NCBI RefSeq assembly: GCF_030813715.1 | Contig: NZ_JAUSUZ010000001.1 | Coordinates: 1,798,001 to 1,862,000, forward strand | Reading direction: 5' to 3' | Origin: Catenuloplanes indicus | Lineage (GTDB): Bacteria > Actinomycetota > Actinomycetes > Mycobacteriales > Micromonosporaceae | Length of the DNA stretch: 64,000 nucleotides | Part shown: positions 55,301 through 63,673 of the stretch, in pieces | How the letters are laid out: every line of letters begins with the position of its first letter | Position numbering within the stretch: the stretch's first letter is position 1 | The notes under the pieces: generated by a model | Told to the model about the DNA's origin: nothing | What the model saw: the letters and a program-made list of their open reading frames with translations, nothing else | Database searches by the model: none | Program-made: the position numbers and the translations under genes

Positions 55301-56306
55301 CCTCACCGATCCACGACGGCTGGTTGTTCGACGCGGAGGAGCGCCCGTCCACGCTCGACGACGAGTACGACAGGCCGATCGACGGTGTCGGGCCGGCCGC
55401 GGACGGGGGCGTGTTGATTTTGTATGACCAGTTGAAGCCGCCGGAGTTGCCGCCGGCGCTCCACGTCGACGATGGTGACAGCGTCGTGGCCGCGTAGTCG
55501 CCGGACGGACCGGAGGGGCCGGCGGCGAGCGCCAGCAGTGTCCCGGCCGTCGTGGCGATCGCCGCGTCGCCTGCCAGCTGCGCGCGGGTCGTCGCGGCAC
55601 CGGTGCCGCCGATCGGCTGCACGATGGCTTCCGCCGAGACCGTCGCTTCGGTCGTGTCGTTCGCGGTCTCCAGCTGCCGCGCTGAACAGCGCGGAAGGTT
55701 CGGCGTGGTCAGCGCGCACGATGGCAGCTGCCACAGGCGCAGCCTCGACGACCAGCCGGCACCGTACGCCTCACGGAACCCGCTGTAGTCGACCTCGACC
55801 TCGGCGACGCCCGCGGTCGTTGTGCCGGGTGCACCGCCGACGCGCAGGACGACGCCGTCCCGCCATGCCGCCGGAACCCGCGTGCGATCCAGCACCTCGA
55901 CCGTGAGATCCGACGGCAGCTGGGCTCCGGCCCCGCCCGCCGCTCGGGCGACGGTCACCGGTAGCGCGCCAGCCTTCGCCGGTGCATCGCTCTTCAGCGT
56001 CGCGCGGGCCGACGCCGCGGTCGGCCACACCGGATCAAGAACGTCCAGCGGCGGGATCTCCTTGACCGCGGGCGGCAGACCGGTGACCTGCCGGCCGGCC
56101 GTGCCGGCCTTCTCCACCTGGCCACGCAGCCGCTCAGGCTCAGCCGCCGGTACGGCGAGCGCCGGTGGCACCGCCAGCAGCGTACTCACCATGACCGCGC
56201 CCAGCGTGGACGCCAGCAGGCGGCCGGGCCACCTGAACACACCGACAGTCGACCTGCCCACGTTGCTTCCCATCCGTTCCACGTCGGTGCTCGCCAGCTC
56301 AGTCAT
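49356..56306 (-). CDS. RHS polymorphic toxin with HINT domain
   Basis: The 2316-residue protein has an N-terminal export signal ('LLASTLGAVMVSTLLAVPPA', about residues 29-48), a beta-rich stretch, then many YD/RHS repeats ('YDAFGRLDTSTDRKGG', 'YNAYDEVETTTNGAGE'). The RHS core end is 'GRFISVDPLMDLADPQQWTA', followed by a pretoxin HINT domain at 2060-2204 ('NSFTPDTQVVMADGTTKPIS', 'TTADHRFW', ending 'TPVLVHN'). A 110-residue toxin tip (2207-2316) follows, with 'GRSGPIGAREFWRGAAIYEI', 'NDYRLLVKSDGKIGWVGP' and 'GAGHNYDRITTY'. The HINT domain should cut itself at His-Asn to free the toxin. The tip's activity is unknown. The start is coupled to the LamG gene (two bases apart); an ATG at 56273 is possible. 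The tip is AT-richer than the rest. Confidence 0.93.
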   Translation of the reverse strand: MTELASTDVERMGSNVGRSTVGVFRWPGRLLASTLGAVMVSTLLAVPPALAVPAAEPERLRGQVEKAGTAGRQVTGLPPAVKEIPPLDVLDPVWPTAASARATLKSDAPAKAGALPVTVARAAGGAGAQLPSDLTVEVLDRTRVPAAWRDGVVLRVGGAPGTTTAGVAEVEVDYSGFREAYGAGWSSRLRLWQLPSCALTTPNLPRCSARQLETANDTTEATVSAEAIVQPIGGTGAATTRAQLAGDAAIATTAGTLLALAAGPSGPSGDYAATTLSPSSTWSAGGNSGGFNWSYKINTPPSAAGPTPSIGLSYSSSSVDGRSSASNNQPSWIGEGFELESGYIERRYIDCSEDTDGGASNGEDFVTGDLCWRSDNATMSLNGSSTELIWQSGKGWHGRTENGYKIEKVVGGPNTNGDNDGEYWKVTGTDGTEYYFGRHALPGESDKTESVFTVPIYGNHPNEPCRAASGAFAASMCDQAWRWNLDYVVDVRGNTMSYWYAKELNQFATRATDSENVGYVRGGTLQRIDYGTWDRGTADRSVDAKIQVLFETGDRCLTSSCSTHDKPDWPDVPWDQECALTATACEGKYSPTFWSTKRLKKITTRVWDTTKSTPAWQNVTSWALSHGFPSPGDGGDPGLWLSSLTKTGEAGTAITLPPVTFEPEALQNRVLTKHNTTNNWQRLSRIVNEFGATTHVTYSQRDCAAGNLPASPQHNTKRCYPVISPDPANPDKDLTEWWHKYVVDSVTETDVQLKDGGQSPPMVTSYTYEGAPAWHYADDDGLVKPKRKTWSQFRGYAAVTTRVGASTFQSLTRSTFMRGMHGDHGATAPVTVGASIGTETVYDEDAFAGMTRESITYNGSLDKPIAKTVNVPWQSAPTASRTINGDTAHARYVGVSTTYSATALGVNGERGWRTASTHTVTDPIYGTVTSVQDNGDIAVTGDETCVKNVYNRNTAKNLTGLFKQVTTTTLPCGTNPTSPDHIVGESRTYYDGATSVDTVPTYGSATRVDGLKNWTAVGGTEFEKLSTATYDAFGRLDTSTDRKGGVTSTTYTPAAGSPVTKVTVKNPLGWTSSVEANPYWGTPTISTDPNNRISTQEYDALGRLSKVWDIGWTKAKNPTTPLARYTYTFNADRKKYPFIKSESLHASGGYTTTYDIYDGFLRPRQTQTAALNDSGDAVITDTHYDEWGRASTVYAPHAEEATPSGEYLYYAPWSVPSVTRTEYDQAGRGRASVFLTTGENDSNLVEKWRTTTVPEGDRTLVTLPRGGTPTTTINDLKGRTIELRQHTTAAGVAGDYTATTYAYNRKDQLVKITDAGGNEWTIGYDLKGREITRKDPDAGTTTTTYNAYDEVETTTNGAGEVLYRAYDLLGRQTELRDDSATGNLRAEWKYDKLYTSQPFKGQLTEAIRYDNSNPAGTRAAYKWQVRTFNERYQVVGSHYVIPAEEGEGLAGTWPSSNSYVDTTGEPNGATYPAVPGIGAEQVTTEFHPSNGLPNKLKTNLNSVGSYVANQQYTAYGEPTFNSRQMTGMVGGRYVDSNTIYERSTRRVKQTTVQPQTAAGPVASIEYERDEAGNILKIADTPAVGTADSQCFRYDGLRRLTSAWTPKTSISCETDPSSGNLGGPAPYWTDWTFDAVGNRATETSHTSTGDTTTNYHLPASGPTTVRPHAVTGTTTTTPGGTPTTKAYTYDNAGNTLTRAGQTLTWDAEGRLASTTEGASAYKNLYDANGGRLIRRDPTGTTLYLPGTEIRRATGATTVTFTRYYTFAGQMVASRTGTQLDNLSWLYNDHQDSQNLTVNAYAADQTVTTRRQTPYGTPRGTAPSWPNQKGFVGGDSDPTGLIHLGVREYDSGIGRFISVDPLMDLADPQQWTAYSYANNSPITFSDPTGFIPEEIAGGYDDFRRANSDKCWSGCKKKFTAKDTYQGRQPIANTALPNGTTFRRENGRNYINDLAVPEGGPELDILAAAVDRLQPTVFPDWSNCGDVLEGNTCDLDTAHLMAEACSQMDCESWYTLELYQYVSEQTCTDQGCDPGLALANFGLGAGFAWGGRKASKRPTYESCDGNSFTPDTQVVMADGTTKPISQVRIGDEVLATDPETGETAAKLVEATLIHVDRQLVDVTLDGRLLGKVVKTTADHRFWSETRHDWVRAGQLVSGERLSTPSDNSVVVRSVALRIVARLMWNLTVDDVHTYYVLAGDTPVLVHNDGVTPPAIVQAGIDAYNRGELTQRKTTKMENGKPVRVNGRTVQIDDFYEGRSGPIGAREFWRGAAIYEIPGGGNDYRLLVKSDGKIGWVGPKGGRAGAGHNYDRITTYQPCG

Positions 56307-56308
56307 CG

Positions 56309-59300
56309 TCAGCCGGCCGCAGCCGCGCTCTGGACAGTGAAGATGTCTTTCACCCGGGCGTCGGTGAGGGCGCCCTGGTAGACGTTCAGCTCATCGATAC
56401 CGCCGTACCAGCGGTCGGTACGCACACCGCCGAACAGCGCAGCGCCGACGACCAGCGGCCCGGATGCCTGCCACACCGGCATGAGGTTGGTCGTCGCGCC
56501 CTGCAGGACGCCGTTGACGTACAGGCGAAGCTGCTTACGGGCGCTGTCGTAGACAGCGACCAGGTGAGTCCACCCGGCGGCGTCGTCGTAGGCGACCGGC
56601 TTCGCCGACCGCACCGAGTCAGCCCCGTCACCGGCCGTTGGCAGCATCGAGAACGTCCAATAGTCGGACGTGACACCGTCCACCGTCCTCGGCCGCAACG
56701 ACAGCGCGAACGGCGTGCGGTCTGGACCGTCCTGCGACACGATCGTGTGTGCACCAGTACCGATATCCAGCGGGTCGACCCACGCGGACACGCTGAATGA
56801 CTGGTCCGTGCGCAGGACCGGCGCATCCTGCCAGACCGGCGCGCTATGGCTACCGAAGTTCTTCTGCGTCCTGCCGTACTCCCGGGTCGGCGTGTTCGGG
56901 GTGGTGCCGTCGGCTAGATCGGTGTCGAGGAACAGACTTGAGTTCATCCAGCCCGCGTCAACGACCGATCCGTTCGTGAGAGCGAGCCTGCGTCCGAACG
57001 CGTCGTCCGCCGAGGCCTCGCAGTTGTCCGGGACCGTCTCGTCGAAGCACGAGATCCCGAGGTCGAACGACCAGCGACCGACCTGGGTATGGCTGATGAT
57101 GCCGGGCTCGTCGACCTCACCGTCTGCGGTCCGGACCGCGATCGCGCCGGTGAAGTCGTCCGCGACCAGAACACGGTCGAAGATCTGCACCTCGGCCACG
57201 TTGCCGCGCAGCCGCTCGACCGAACCGGTCGAGCCAGCGTCCCGACCGCGACCGATGACGACCGGATCGGTGTTCGTCGTCGGTGCGTTGAAGCCAGCTG
57301 AGGTTTCGACGCCGTCGACCCAGACCTTGATCCGCCGATCCGCGCTGTCGAAACCCGCGGCGACGTGTGTCCATCGTCCAGCGGTATTCAGGGTGCTGGA
57401 ACAAACCTCGGTGCCAGCAGTTGTCGTGGTTGACGGGATGAGCAGGCACCAGGAGTTGCCCGAAGTCAGCGGGCGTGCCCGCAACCGGAACGGATTCGAC
57501 ACCCCGGCTGGAGCTTCCTTGGCGATGACGGTCGACGTCGTGGTCAGGTCGGTCAGCCGCACCCAGGCCGCGACGGAGTACGACTTCGTCGTGTCCAGGG
57601 CTACGCCGGTGGCCACCGCGCCTTGAGTGGCGGTGCCGGTAAAGGTTGCCGCCTGTCCGCCCAAAATCCGTACGTCGTCGGTCCAGGTAACGTCGGTGGC
57701 GGCGAGGGCGTTCCCGGCGCCGGGATCCATACTGTTCTGCAGTGCCGCGGACTGGGTGACGCCCGCGTAAGTCTGGAGGCCGTAGCTGGCCAGCGGGCCA
57801 GCCGGCTTGGTCACCAGCAGCGAGATGCTGGTGGCACGACCGAGGTTCAGTGTCTTGTCGATGCCGTACGCGGTGAAGATGTTCTCGCCGTACTTGACCG
57901 TGGACAGCTTCACCGACGCCGTCATCGACTTGCTGCCGTCGGCGGCCGTCGTCAGCGTCGCCGCGATCTCCTTGTCCGGCGGGTTCTTCCACCCGTACCG
58001 GAACTTCGTCACGTCCAGCGACGGCGTGCTGATTGTGAACGCCGCCTCGCCACCCGGCCCCGGGACCCCGGACGTGCGCGTCACCGTCGGCTCGGCCGGC
58101 ACGGTCGTGTCCGGGTAGAACTCACACCACCCCGACCACGGGCTCGACTGGTTGTACGGCGCCGGATCCTTTGTCTGTACCCGGAACGCGTACCGCTTGC
58201 CGTTCTGGATCGTCACCTGCACCGGCGAGGACTGCGCGTTCGCGGACTGGTTCACCACCGTCGACGTCGACACCGGGAATGTGCCGTCGTTGACCTGGCC
58301 CGCGGCCGGGATCTGCTTCCACTGGAACGTCGCCGTCAGCTTCTGGGTCGTGTCCGCATCCGGCAGCCGCGCGTACAGCCGCGGCGTCAGCGTCCCGGTC
58401 GAGATCGGCACACTGCAGTCGGTGTTCGGCTCGACCATCAGCCGCTCCGGCGTACCCGGAATGCTGTCGTACTCCACCACCAGGACCGCGGCATCCGCGA
58501 AGAACGTCTTCCAGCGGACCGCGTAACCCTCCATCGCGCCGCTGAGGTCACACGCACAGAACCCGAACGTGATGTCCGTCTTCCGGCCGGTCGCGAATGA
58601 CTGCACCTGGTTTTTCACCGCGGCGTTGTCGAACTGCACGACCATGTCCAGCTGCTCCGGGCCGCAACCGCCGGCGTCGTTCGCGTGTGAGGACGCTGCC
58701 ACCAGCCCGGTGCGCAGGATCGTCCACCACGTCACCCGGTCGCCGTTCTTCTGCGCGCCGTTGATCGCATCCGACACCCACATCGACGTCGGCGTGTGAT
58801 CACACGACCACGAGTGGTCCAGCTTCATCTGCACCCGCGCCGAGTACACATACTTCCCGGCCAGGTCCGTCGTCATGAATTTGAAGAACGACCTGTGCAA
58901 CGCCTTGGAGTCCGGGTTGTAGCCGACCCGAGCCCGGTCATTGTGGTCGTTGGCCTGGTTATTCGTCGCATATGCCCACCTGGCCGGCTTCTTGTCCCAC
59001 GCCGGGTCGATGAACAACGGGAAATGCTGCTCCGGCGCGCCCAGCATGTCCGCGTCCGGGATCAGCCGCAGATCACCCTGCGCCGTCACCTCGGCCCGCA
59101 CCGCCGCCGTGTTCGACGCCTCCCCCGGCCCGGCCGGCGACGACGGCGCACCCGAGGCTGCCATCCGCGCCATCAACGACAGCGGCGGCGCCGCCGAATC
59201 CCACATCGTCGGCGCGTCCGCGGTCGCCAGCACCGTACGGCCCGCGACCGCCCGCAGCCCGCCGTCCGGCAGCGCGGTCACCGACGCGTCACCGCCGACG

Positions 59301-59893
59301 TCGATCGTCACCGACCGGACCGACTCCGCCGCCTTCGGCGTGTGCACCACGAGCACATGCGTGAAGCCACCCCATGTCGCCCGCAGCACCAGATCAACAT
59401 CCGGGAGCACGCCACGGTACGTCGCGGAGTCCCCGCTCAATTCCGGCGCCGGCAGATCCCCCGGCCACGACAGCGTCAGCGTCTTCCCCGCGTCGACCAG
59501 CGTCACCATCGGCGCATCATCACCACCGGAGAACCGCACATCGGCAACCGACGCACCGGGTCGCACCGTGCCGTCCGGCCGTACTGACAGATCCAGGTCC
59601 GTCTCCGACCACGAGCCGTCCGCGTGCCGCACATGCTTGGGCACCACCGTGGACTCCATCACGAGCCGCCCCGACGGCTCGGCGAAGACCTGCGAGTATT
59701 CGGTACGCTCCGACAGCACTTCGACTCGCTCGCCGGTCTGCGCGGCGCGCTCCACTTCGGGCCTGAGTCCGAGGGCTGACGCGGGCTGTGCCAGCAACGG
59801 ATGCAGCGATAGACCCACCACACCGGACAGCAGCAATGCGAACCTGCGCCGCGACGACAAACCAAACACGCGCAGCATGACGCCACGTGACAC
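56309..59893 (-). CDS. Secreted LamG-domain protein of the RHS operon
   Basis: The 1194-residue protein has a Sec signal peptide ('RRFALLLSGVVGLSLHPLLA', to about residue 40) and a long beta-rich N-terminal half with a DNRLRE-like stretch ('KPARWAYATNNQANDHNDRA' near 305). It then has two LamG jellyroll domains, about 690-890 ('YSVAAWVRLTDL', 'RRIKVWVDGVETS') and 960-1180 ('FSVSAWVDPLDIG', 'KQLRLYVNGVLQG'). Such proteins commonly precede RHS toxins in actinomycetes and probably help display or deliver them. The GTG at 59893 follows GGGGGAG by six bases; the RHS gene begins two bases after its stop. Confidence 0.9.
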   Translation of the reverse strand: MSRGVMLRVFGLSSRRRFALLLSGVVGLSLHPLLAQPASALGLRPEVERAAQTGERVEVLSERTEYSQVFAEPSGRLVMESTVVPKHVRHADGSWSETDLDLSVRPDGTVRPGASVADVRFSGGDDAPMVTLVDAGKTLTLSWPGDLPAPELSGDSATYRGVLPDVDLVLRATWGGFTHVLVVHTPKAAESVRSVTIDVGGDASVTALPDGGLRAVAGRTVLATADAPTMWDSAAPPLSLMARMAASGAPSSPAGPGEASNTAAVRAEVTAQGDLRLIPDADMLGAPEQHFPLFIDPAWDKKPARWAYATNNQANDHNDRARVGYNPDSKALHRSFFKFMTTDLAGKYVYSARVQMKLDHSWSCDHTPTSMWVSDAINGAQKNGDRVTWWTILRTGLVAASSHANDAGGCGPEQLDMVVQFDNAAVKNQVQSFATGRKTDITFGFCACDLSGAMEGYAVRWKTFFADAAVLVVEYDSIPGTPERLMVEPNTDCSVPISTGTLTPRLYARLPDADTTQKLTATFQWKQIPAAGQVNDGTFPVSTSTVVNQSANAQSSPVQVTIQNGKRYAFRVQTKDPAPYNQSSPWSGWCEFYPDTTVPAEPTVTRTSGVPGPGGEAAFTISTPSLDVTKFRYGWKNPPDKEIAATLTTAADGSKSMTASVKLSTVKYGENIFTAYGIDKTLNLGRATSISLLVTKPAGPLASYGLQTYAGVTQSAALQNSMDPGAGNALAATDVTWTDDVRILGGQAATFTGTATQGAVATGVALDTTKSYSVAAWVRLTDLTTTSTVIAKEAPAGVSNPFRLRARPLTSGNSWCLLIPSTTTTAGTEVCSSTLNTAGRWTHVAAGFDSADRRIKVWVDGVETSAGFNAPTTNTDPVVIGRGRDAGSTGSVERLRGNVAEVQIFDRVLVADDFTGAIAVRTADGEVDEPGIISHTQVGRWSFDLGISCFDETVPDNCEASADDAFGRRLALTNGSVVDAGWMNSSLFLDTDLADGTTPNTPTREYGRTQKNFGSHSAPVWQDAPVLRTDQSFSVSAWVDPLDIGTGAHTIVSQDGPDRTPFALSLRPRTVDGVTSDYWTFSMLPTAGDGADSVRSAKPVAYDDAAGWTHLVAVYDSARKQLRLYVNGVLQGATTNLMPVWQASGPLVVGAALFGGVRTDRWYGGIDELNVYQGALTDARVKDIFTVQSAAAAG

Positions 59894-60093
59894 AGCAGTC
59901 TCCCCCGGTGATCGAGATCAGCCGCAGGGACTTTAGAGGGCGACACCCAGGAAGTAAACAGGGATTACAAAGCGTATTCGCAGAACGGACGAATCGAGTT
60001 GATCATCACCGTCCGTCACCTCCCGCCATAGCTCCCTACAAGATGTAGGCGCTCGAACGATCCGCCGGCAAACGGCCCGGTCCGGGCACTGTG

Positions 60094-60106
60094 CATAATC
60101 TGCGCC
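60094..60106 (+). promoter_or_regulatory. Possible -10 element of a leaderless transcript
   Basis: CATAAT (60094-60099) ends seven bases before the GTG at 60107, so transcription would begin at or next to the start codon. No Shine-Dalgarno sequence is present, and no clear -35 is visible. Confidence 0.35.
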
Positions 60107-60568
60107 GTGAACGCGAACGATCCAGCCCTGAACAGCACCTCCACCCAGAACATCACCGACGGCCGATCGTCCTTCCTTCGGCACCGATCCGCCCTGCTGA
60201 TCGGTGCCGCCGTCATCGGCGTCCTCGCGGCGGCGACGGCCGTCGCGTTTGCGTTCTATCCACGGGAGGACTCCGGCGTCATCGCCTGCCGGCGCATCGC
60301 CACCGTCGCGGCAACCGGCGACCGGCCCACGATCAGCCTCGACGAGATGCGCGAGGTGACCGACCTCCTCGCCGACTCCGGCAACCCCGATCTCGCCCGT
60401 ACCGGCGGCACCTACCAGGATGTGTTCGAGGTCCATGACTCGGGCGAACGCGATGCCACCGACGTGCTCTCCGGCTTTCCCACCTCCCTGACTCTGATCA
60501 CCCAGACCTTCCAGGCCTGTGGCAGAGTGGGAGTCGAGGTGCCCACACCACACCTCAAGCCCCGATAG
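60107..60568 (+). CDS. Single-span membrane protein, hypothetical
   Basis: The 153-residue protein has a hydrophilic N terminus of about 28 residues, one membrane helix ('ALLIGAAVIGVLAAATAVAF', residues 29-48) and an extracytoplasmic domain of about 100 residues with two Cys ('VIACRRIATVAATGDRPTIS', 'TQTFQACGRVGVEVP'). These could form a disulphide. I recognise no family. It is divergent from the LamG-RHS operon, may be translated from a leaderless mRNA, and faces the DnaB-like gene. Confidence 0.7.
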   Translation: MNANDPALNSTSTQNITDGRSSFLRHRSALLIGAAVIGVLAAATAVAFAFYPREDSGVIACRRIATVAATGDRPTISLDEMREVTDLLADSGNPDLARTGGTYQDVFEVHDSGERDATDVLSGFPTSLTLITQTFQACGRVGVEVPTPHLKPR

Positions 60569-60875
60569 CGCCCCCCGATCCGCCGGAGGTTCGGTCCGAG
60601 CACCGACGCCATACTCGCTCCCCGCGCTACCGCCCCTTGACGGGCATGGAGCGGTCCATCACCAACGTCTGGATGTAGCGCCTACTTGAGGCCTCCGCGG
60701 TCTCGGCGCGTTCGCTGAGGTCCGCACGGAGCGCCTGGCGGTTGCCACGGACACTGTGGGTCTTCGACGCTCTCGGCGTGCGCCGCGCGCACCAGCCAAT
60801 AGCAGCATGCTATTGGGAGTCTCGCCGCCTTCGGCGCCGTACCGCACATGCGGCGTCGCTGCGGTTTGCTCTCCG
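60569..60875. other. Intergenic region with a hairpin
   Basis: About 300 bases between convergent genes. No coding sequence is supported; the open frames here lack ribosome-binding sites. The only structure seen is the perfect hairpin at 60796-60816. Confidence 0.5.
60796..60816. terminator. Perfect 8-bp hairpin
   Basis: CCAATAGC pairs with GCTATTGG over a five-base loop (AGCAT). It is AT-richer than other hairpins here and lies between convergent genes, so it may stop transcription from either side. Confidence 0.5.
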
Positions 60876-62222
60876 TCAGGCGGAAGGAAAGACGATGTCG
60901 ACGAACCTGCTGAGGTGCAGCTGCGCTGCGACTGTGACGACATCTGTTGGCCCGTGACGGTGCTTGGCGACGATGAGGTCAGCTTCGCCCGCTCTTGGTG
61001 ATTCCCGGTCGTAGTGATCTTCCCGATACACGAGGATGACGAGGTCGGCGTCGTCCTCCACCGTTCCTGAGTCTCGGAGGTCGGCGAGCTGGGGCCGGTG
61101 GTCTGTGCGTTGTTCGGGACCGCGGTTGAGCTGCGATATGGCCAGAATGGGTATGGCTAGTTCGCGTGCGAGGTCCTTGAGGTCGCGGGTGATGTCGGAG
61201 AGCTCGCGGTAGCGTTCGTGGTATCCGTTTGCGAATAGTTGCAGGTAGTCGACGATGATCAGTTCGAGGCCCAGGCGGGCGTGCATGCGTCGCGTTTTGG
61301 CGCGGATCTCACCTATCGTCCGGGCTCTGTCATCGATGTACAGCGGGATCTCGGACGTGTCCGAAAGCGAGTGAGCGAGTTTGGTCCAGTCGTCGTCGGA
61401 GAGTTGACCGGAGCGCAGGATGTGAAGGGGGACACGCGCTTCTGCGGCAGCGATTCGTCTGGCGATCTCGTTTTTGCTCGTCTCGCGCGTGAAGTAGAGA
61501 GTGGTTCTGTTCAACCGCGCTGCGACGTGGCGTGCGATGGTGAGCGCCAGGGTCGTCTTGCCGATGGAAGGGCGGCCACCGATGACGTTCAGCGTGCCGG
61601 GCCAGAGCCCTCCTGTGAGCCTGTCGAGGTCGTCGATTCCGGTGGACATGTGTCCGCGCGTGGCCGGCTCGGGCTTTCCCGTGCTCTCGATGTCGTCCAG
61701 CAGTGGCTGGAGAAGTTCGGGGTAGGTGAACGGATCGCCATCCCCGTGTTCGGCAAGTTCATGCATGGCCGCCTGCGCCAGTTCCACTGCCGTGCGGGCA
61801 TCCGTGACATCGTCCGCAGCAGCGATCTTGATGATCTTGTGCCCGACGTCGAGTAGCCGGGCGCGGAGGCTGGAGTCCGCGACCGCGCGGGCGAGCGAGA
61901 TGGGTGAGGCGCCCACGGGGACGGCATCGATCAGGCTGACCAAGTATGGCGCTCCCCCACACTCGTCCAGTTCTCCCAGGCCGTGGAGCGCGGCGGCTAC
62001 TTGTACGGGGTCAACGCGCTCGTCGTGTCCGAACAGCGACAGTGCCGCTCTGTATACAAGCCTGTGGCGTGGCTCACGGAAGTTGTCTTCTTTGACGATG
62101 TCGGCTATCTCGGCGATGGCGTCCTTGCTGAGCATCATCGCGCCCAGGACGGCCTTCTCTGCCGCTATCTCTTTCGGCAGGAGATCGGCAAAGATGCTGC
62201 CATCTCCGGGCTCGCTTCCCAT
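60876..62222 (-). CDS. DnaB-like replicative helicase, accessory copy
   Basis: The 448-residue protein has the DnaB N-terminal domain ('PKEIAAEKAVLGAMMLSKDA', residues 16-35) and the RecA-type helicase core with Walker A 'GGRPSIGKTTLALTIARHVA' near 215, 'LIIVDYLQLFANG' near 325, 'LAISQLNRGPEQR' and 'DRPQLADLRDSG'-like motif H4. It is shorter than the chromosomal DnaB and not beside ribosomal-protein genes (rpsF, rplI), the usual home of dnaB, so it is probably an accessory copy. It lies 140 bases after jetD on the same strand. Whether it works with the Wadjet genes or is a relic of a mobile element cannot be decided from the sequence. Confidence 0.9.
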   Translation of the reverse strand: MGSEPGDGSIFADLLPKEIAAEKAVLGAMMLSKDAIAEIADIVKEDNFREPRHRLVYRAALSLFGHDERVDPVQVAAALHGLGELDECGGAPYLVSLIDAVPVGASPISLARAVADSSLRARLLDVGHKIIKIAAADDVTDARTAVELAQAAMHELAEHGDGDPFTYPELLQPLLDDIESTGKPEPATRGHMSTGIDDLDRLTGGLWPGTLNVIGGRPSIGKTTLALTIARHVAARLNRTTLYFTRETSKNEIARRIAAAEARVPLHILRSGQLSDDDWTKLAHSLSDTSEIPLYIDDRARTIGEIRAKTRRMHARLGLELIIVDYLQLFANGYHERYRELSDITRDLKDLARELAIPILAISQLNRGPEQRTDHRPQLADLRDSGTVEDDADLVILVYREDHYDRESPRAGEADLIVAKHRHGPTDVVTVAAQLHLSRFVDIVFPSA

Positions 62223-62362
62223 GTGGACACTTTATCGGCGGTCGAACCGGAGGCGGTGTCGGGGCGTACGTTTCGGCTGGCTCAAGCCTCCGTGCCGATA
62301 GACACGTTCCACATTTTGTCCGGAGAAGTCGATCTCGTCGTTGATGTTCGGATCTCGCGTGG

Positions 62363-63670
62363 TCAGCCTTCTATCGCGTGTGCCGTCGCTGCGCCAAGAA
62401 GGTCCTCCAGCAGCGTTTCGATGAGGGCTTCCTCATAGGCTGGCCGTCGACTATCTGTCATCGCTCTGCGGAGGCTGGGGTCCCATGGGGTCAGGGGCAG
62501 TTCTCGCTCGGACAATTGGAGGTCGATGGCCTCAGGGCTGCGTGCGAGGCTGGTGAGATACGTTTCCGCATCCATCCTCCAAGGCCGCGCGCCGGGAACA
62601 CCGTCGAGCGCGGCGCGGACGTGGTGGAGTCCGGCGGTGTCGAAGTCGGCGCGTACGGCGATCTGCCATCCGACATCCGCGAGTCGTGCCACCGCCGCGA
62701 TTTCCCGTGCTGAAGGTGTGCCGACGGTGCAGAGGAGGCGTATCCCGGGGTGACGGAGGTCAGCGGCGGCTGAGACCACGGACGGGTTCTCGGTGATGAA
62801 GACGCACGAATCCGGCCGTGGGGGTGCCGGCCAGGTGCAGGTGACGAGTTCTCTGGGTGGGATGGTGACGACGGCCGCTGTGGGGAGTGACCAGCCGGTG
62901 GGATGGACGCCGAGGGTCAGGAGGCCCCCGGTGAGATCGTCTCCGTCGACGCCGAGCGCCGCCCATGCGGCCCGGACGGCGAGTCCCGGCTGCAGTGCTC
63001 CGGCGGCGCCGAGGATGGCGAGCACGAGGCCGGGCAGTGTGCCCGTGTCGAGGGCGTGCGGGTATCGGGTGATGTCGTCGGCAAGGCGTCGGCGGTCGCA
63101 GCGACGTCCGGCCGGCGGCAGCGCGCCGATGACGGCGGCGGCTTGGTTGACGAGTAGTTCCGTGTTGTGCCTGGCGAGGAGCCGGGCCACCCATCCGTTG
63201 CGTTGCAGGGCCGGCCAGATGCGGTCGATGGCGGGCTGGAACGGTGCGGCGGCGGGAATGCGGTCGAGGGCCTCGGCGACCTGCCGGCGGAGTTCCGCGG
63301 TGGCATCGTGGCGTTGAGCCCGGTGCCGGGCGCGTTCGGCGAGTCTGCGCCGTGTGGCGTGTGCCGCTACCAGTCCAGGGTGGAGGTCCGGGTGATGGCG
63401 TCGTAGTCCCTCGGTGAGTTTGCCGAGGTTGATCCGGATTGTCTGTCCCGGTGCGGGTGCGCGACCGCCGAGCAGGCTGGTGGTGGCAGCGCGCTGTATG
63501 GCGTCGTCCGGTGCGGTGACGGTGGTGGTGCCGGTGCGCAATGCCGGGTCGCCTCTGCGGTCGGCGGTGTCGGCGAGTTGCTGCCAGAGCCAGGTGGTGT
63601 GGGGGTTGAGCAGTGGGGTGAGGTCGATGTCGGCGCAGTGGGTGGCACACCAATCGCATGGTTCTCCCAT
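62363..63670 (-). CDS. jetD: Wadjet type II nuclease subunit JetD (TIGR02679/DUF2399)
   Basis: The 435-residue protein matches the TIGR02679 family. Its N-terminal DUF3323-type region has 'TTSLLGGRAPAPGQTIRINL'. The C-terminal DUF2399/Toprim region has the acidic 'CVFITENPSVVSAA' near residue 297 and 'VRADFDTAGL' near 345, then 'GARPWRMDAETYLTSLA' and 'LTPWDPSLRRAM'. In Wadjet systems JetD is the topoisomerase-VI-like subunit that cuts closed circular plasmid DNA after the SMC-like motor has extruded it. The Toprim Glu and DxD residues are present. It starts three bases after the jetC stop, as in intact operons. Confidence 0.88.
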   Translation of the reverse strand: MGEPCDWCATHCADIDLTPLLNPHTTWLWQQLADTADRRGDPALRTGTTTVTAPDDAIQRAATTSLLGGRAPAPGQTIRINLGKLTEGLRRHHPDLHPGLVAAHATRRRLAERARHRAQRHDATAELRRQVAEALDRIPAAAPFQPAIDRIWPALQRNGWVARLLARHNTELLVNQAAAVIGALPPAGRRCDRRRLADDITRYPHALDTGTLPGLVLAILGAAGALQPGLAVRAAWAALGVDGDDLTGGLLTLGVHPTGWSLPTAAVVTIPPRELVTCTWPAPPRPDSCVFITENPSVVSAAADLRHPGIRLLCTVGTPSAREIAAVARLADVGWQIAVRADFDTAGLHHVRAALDGVPGARPWRMDAETYLTSLARSPEAIDLQLSERELPLTPWDPSLRRAMTDSRRPAYEEALIETLLEDLLGAATAHAIEG

Positions 63671-63673
63671 CGG

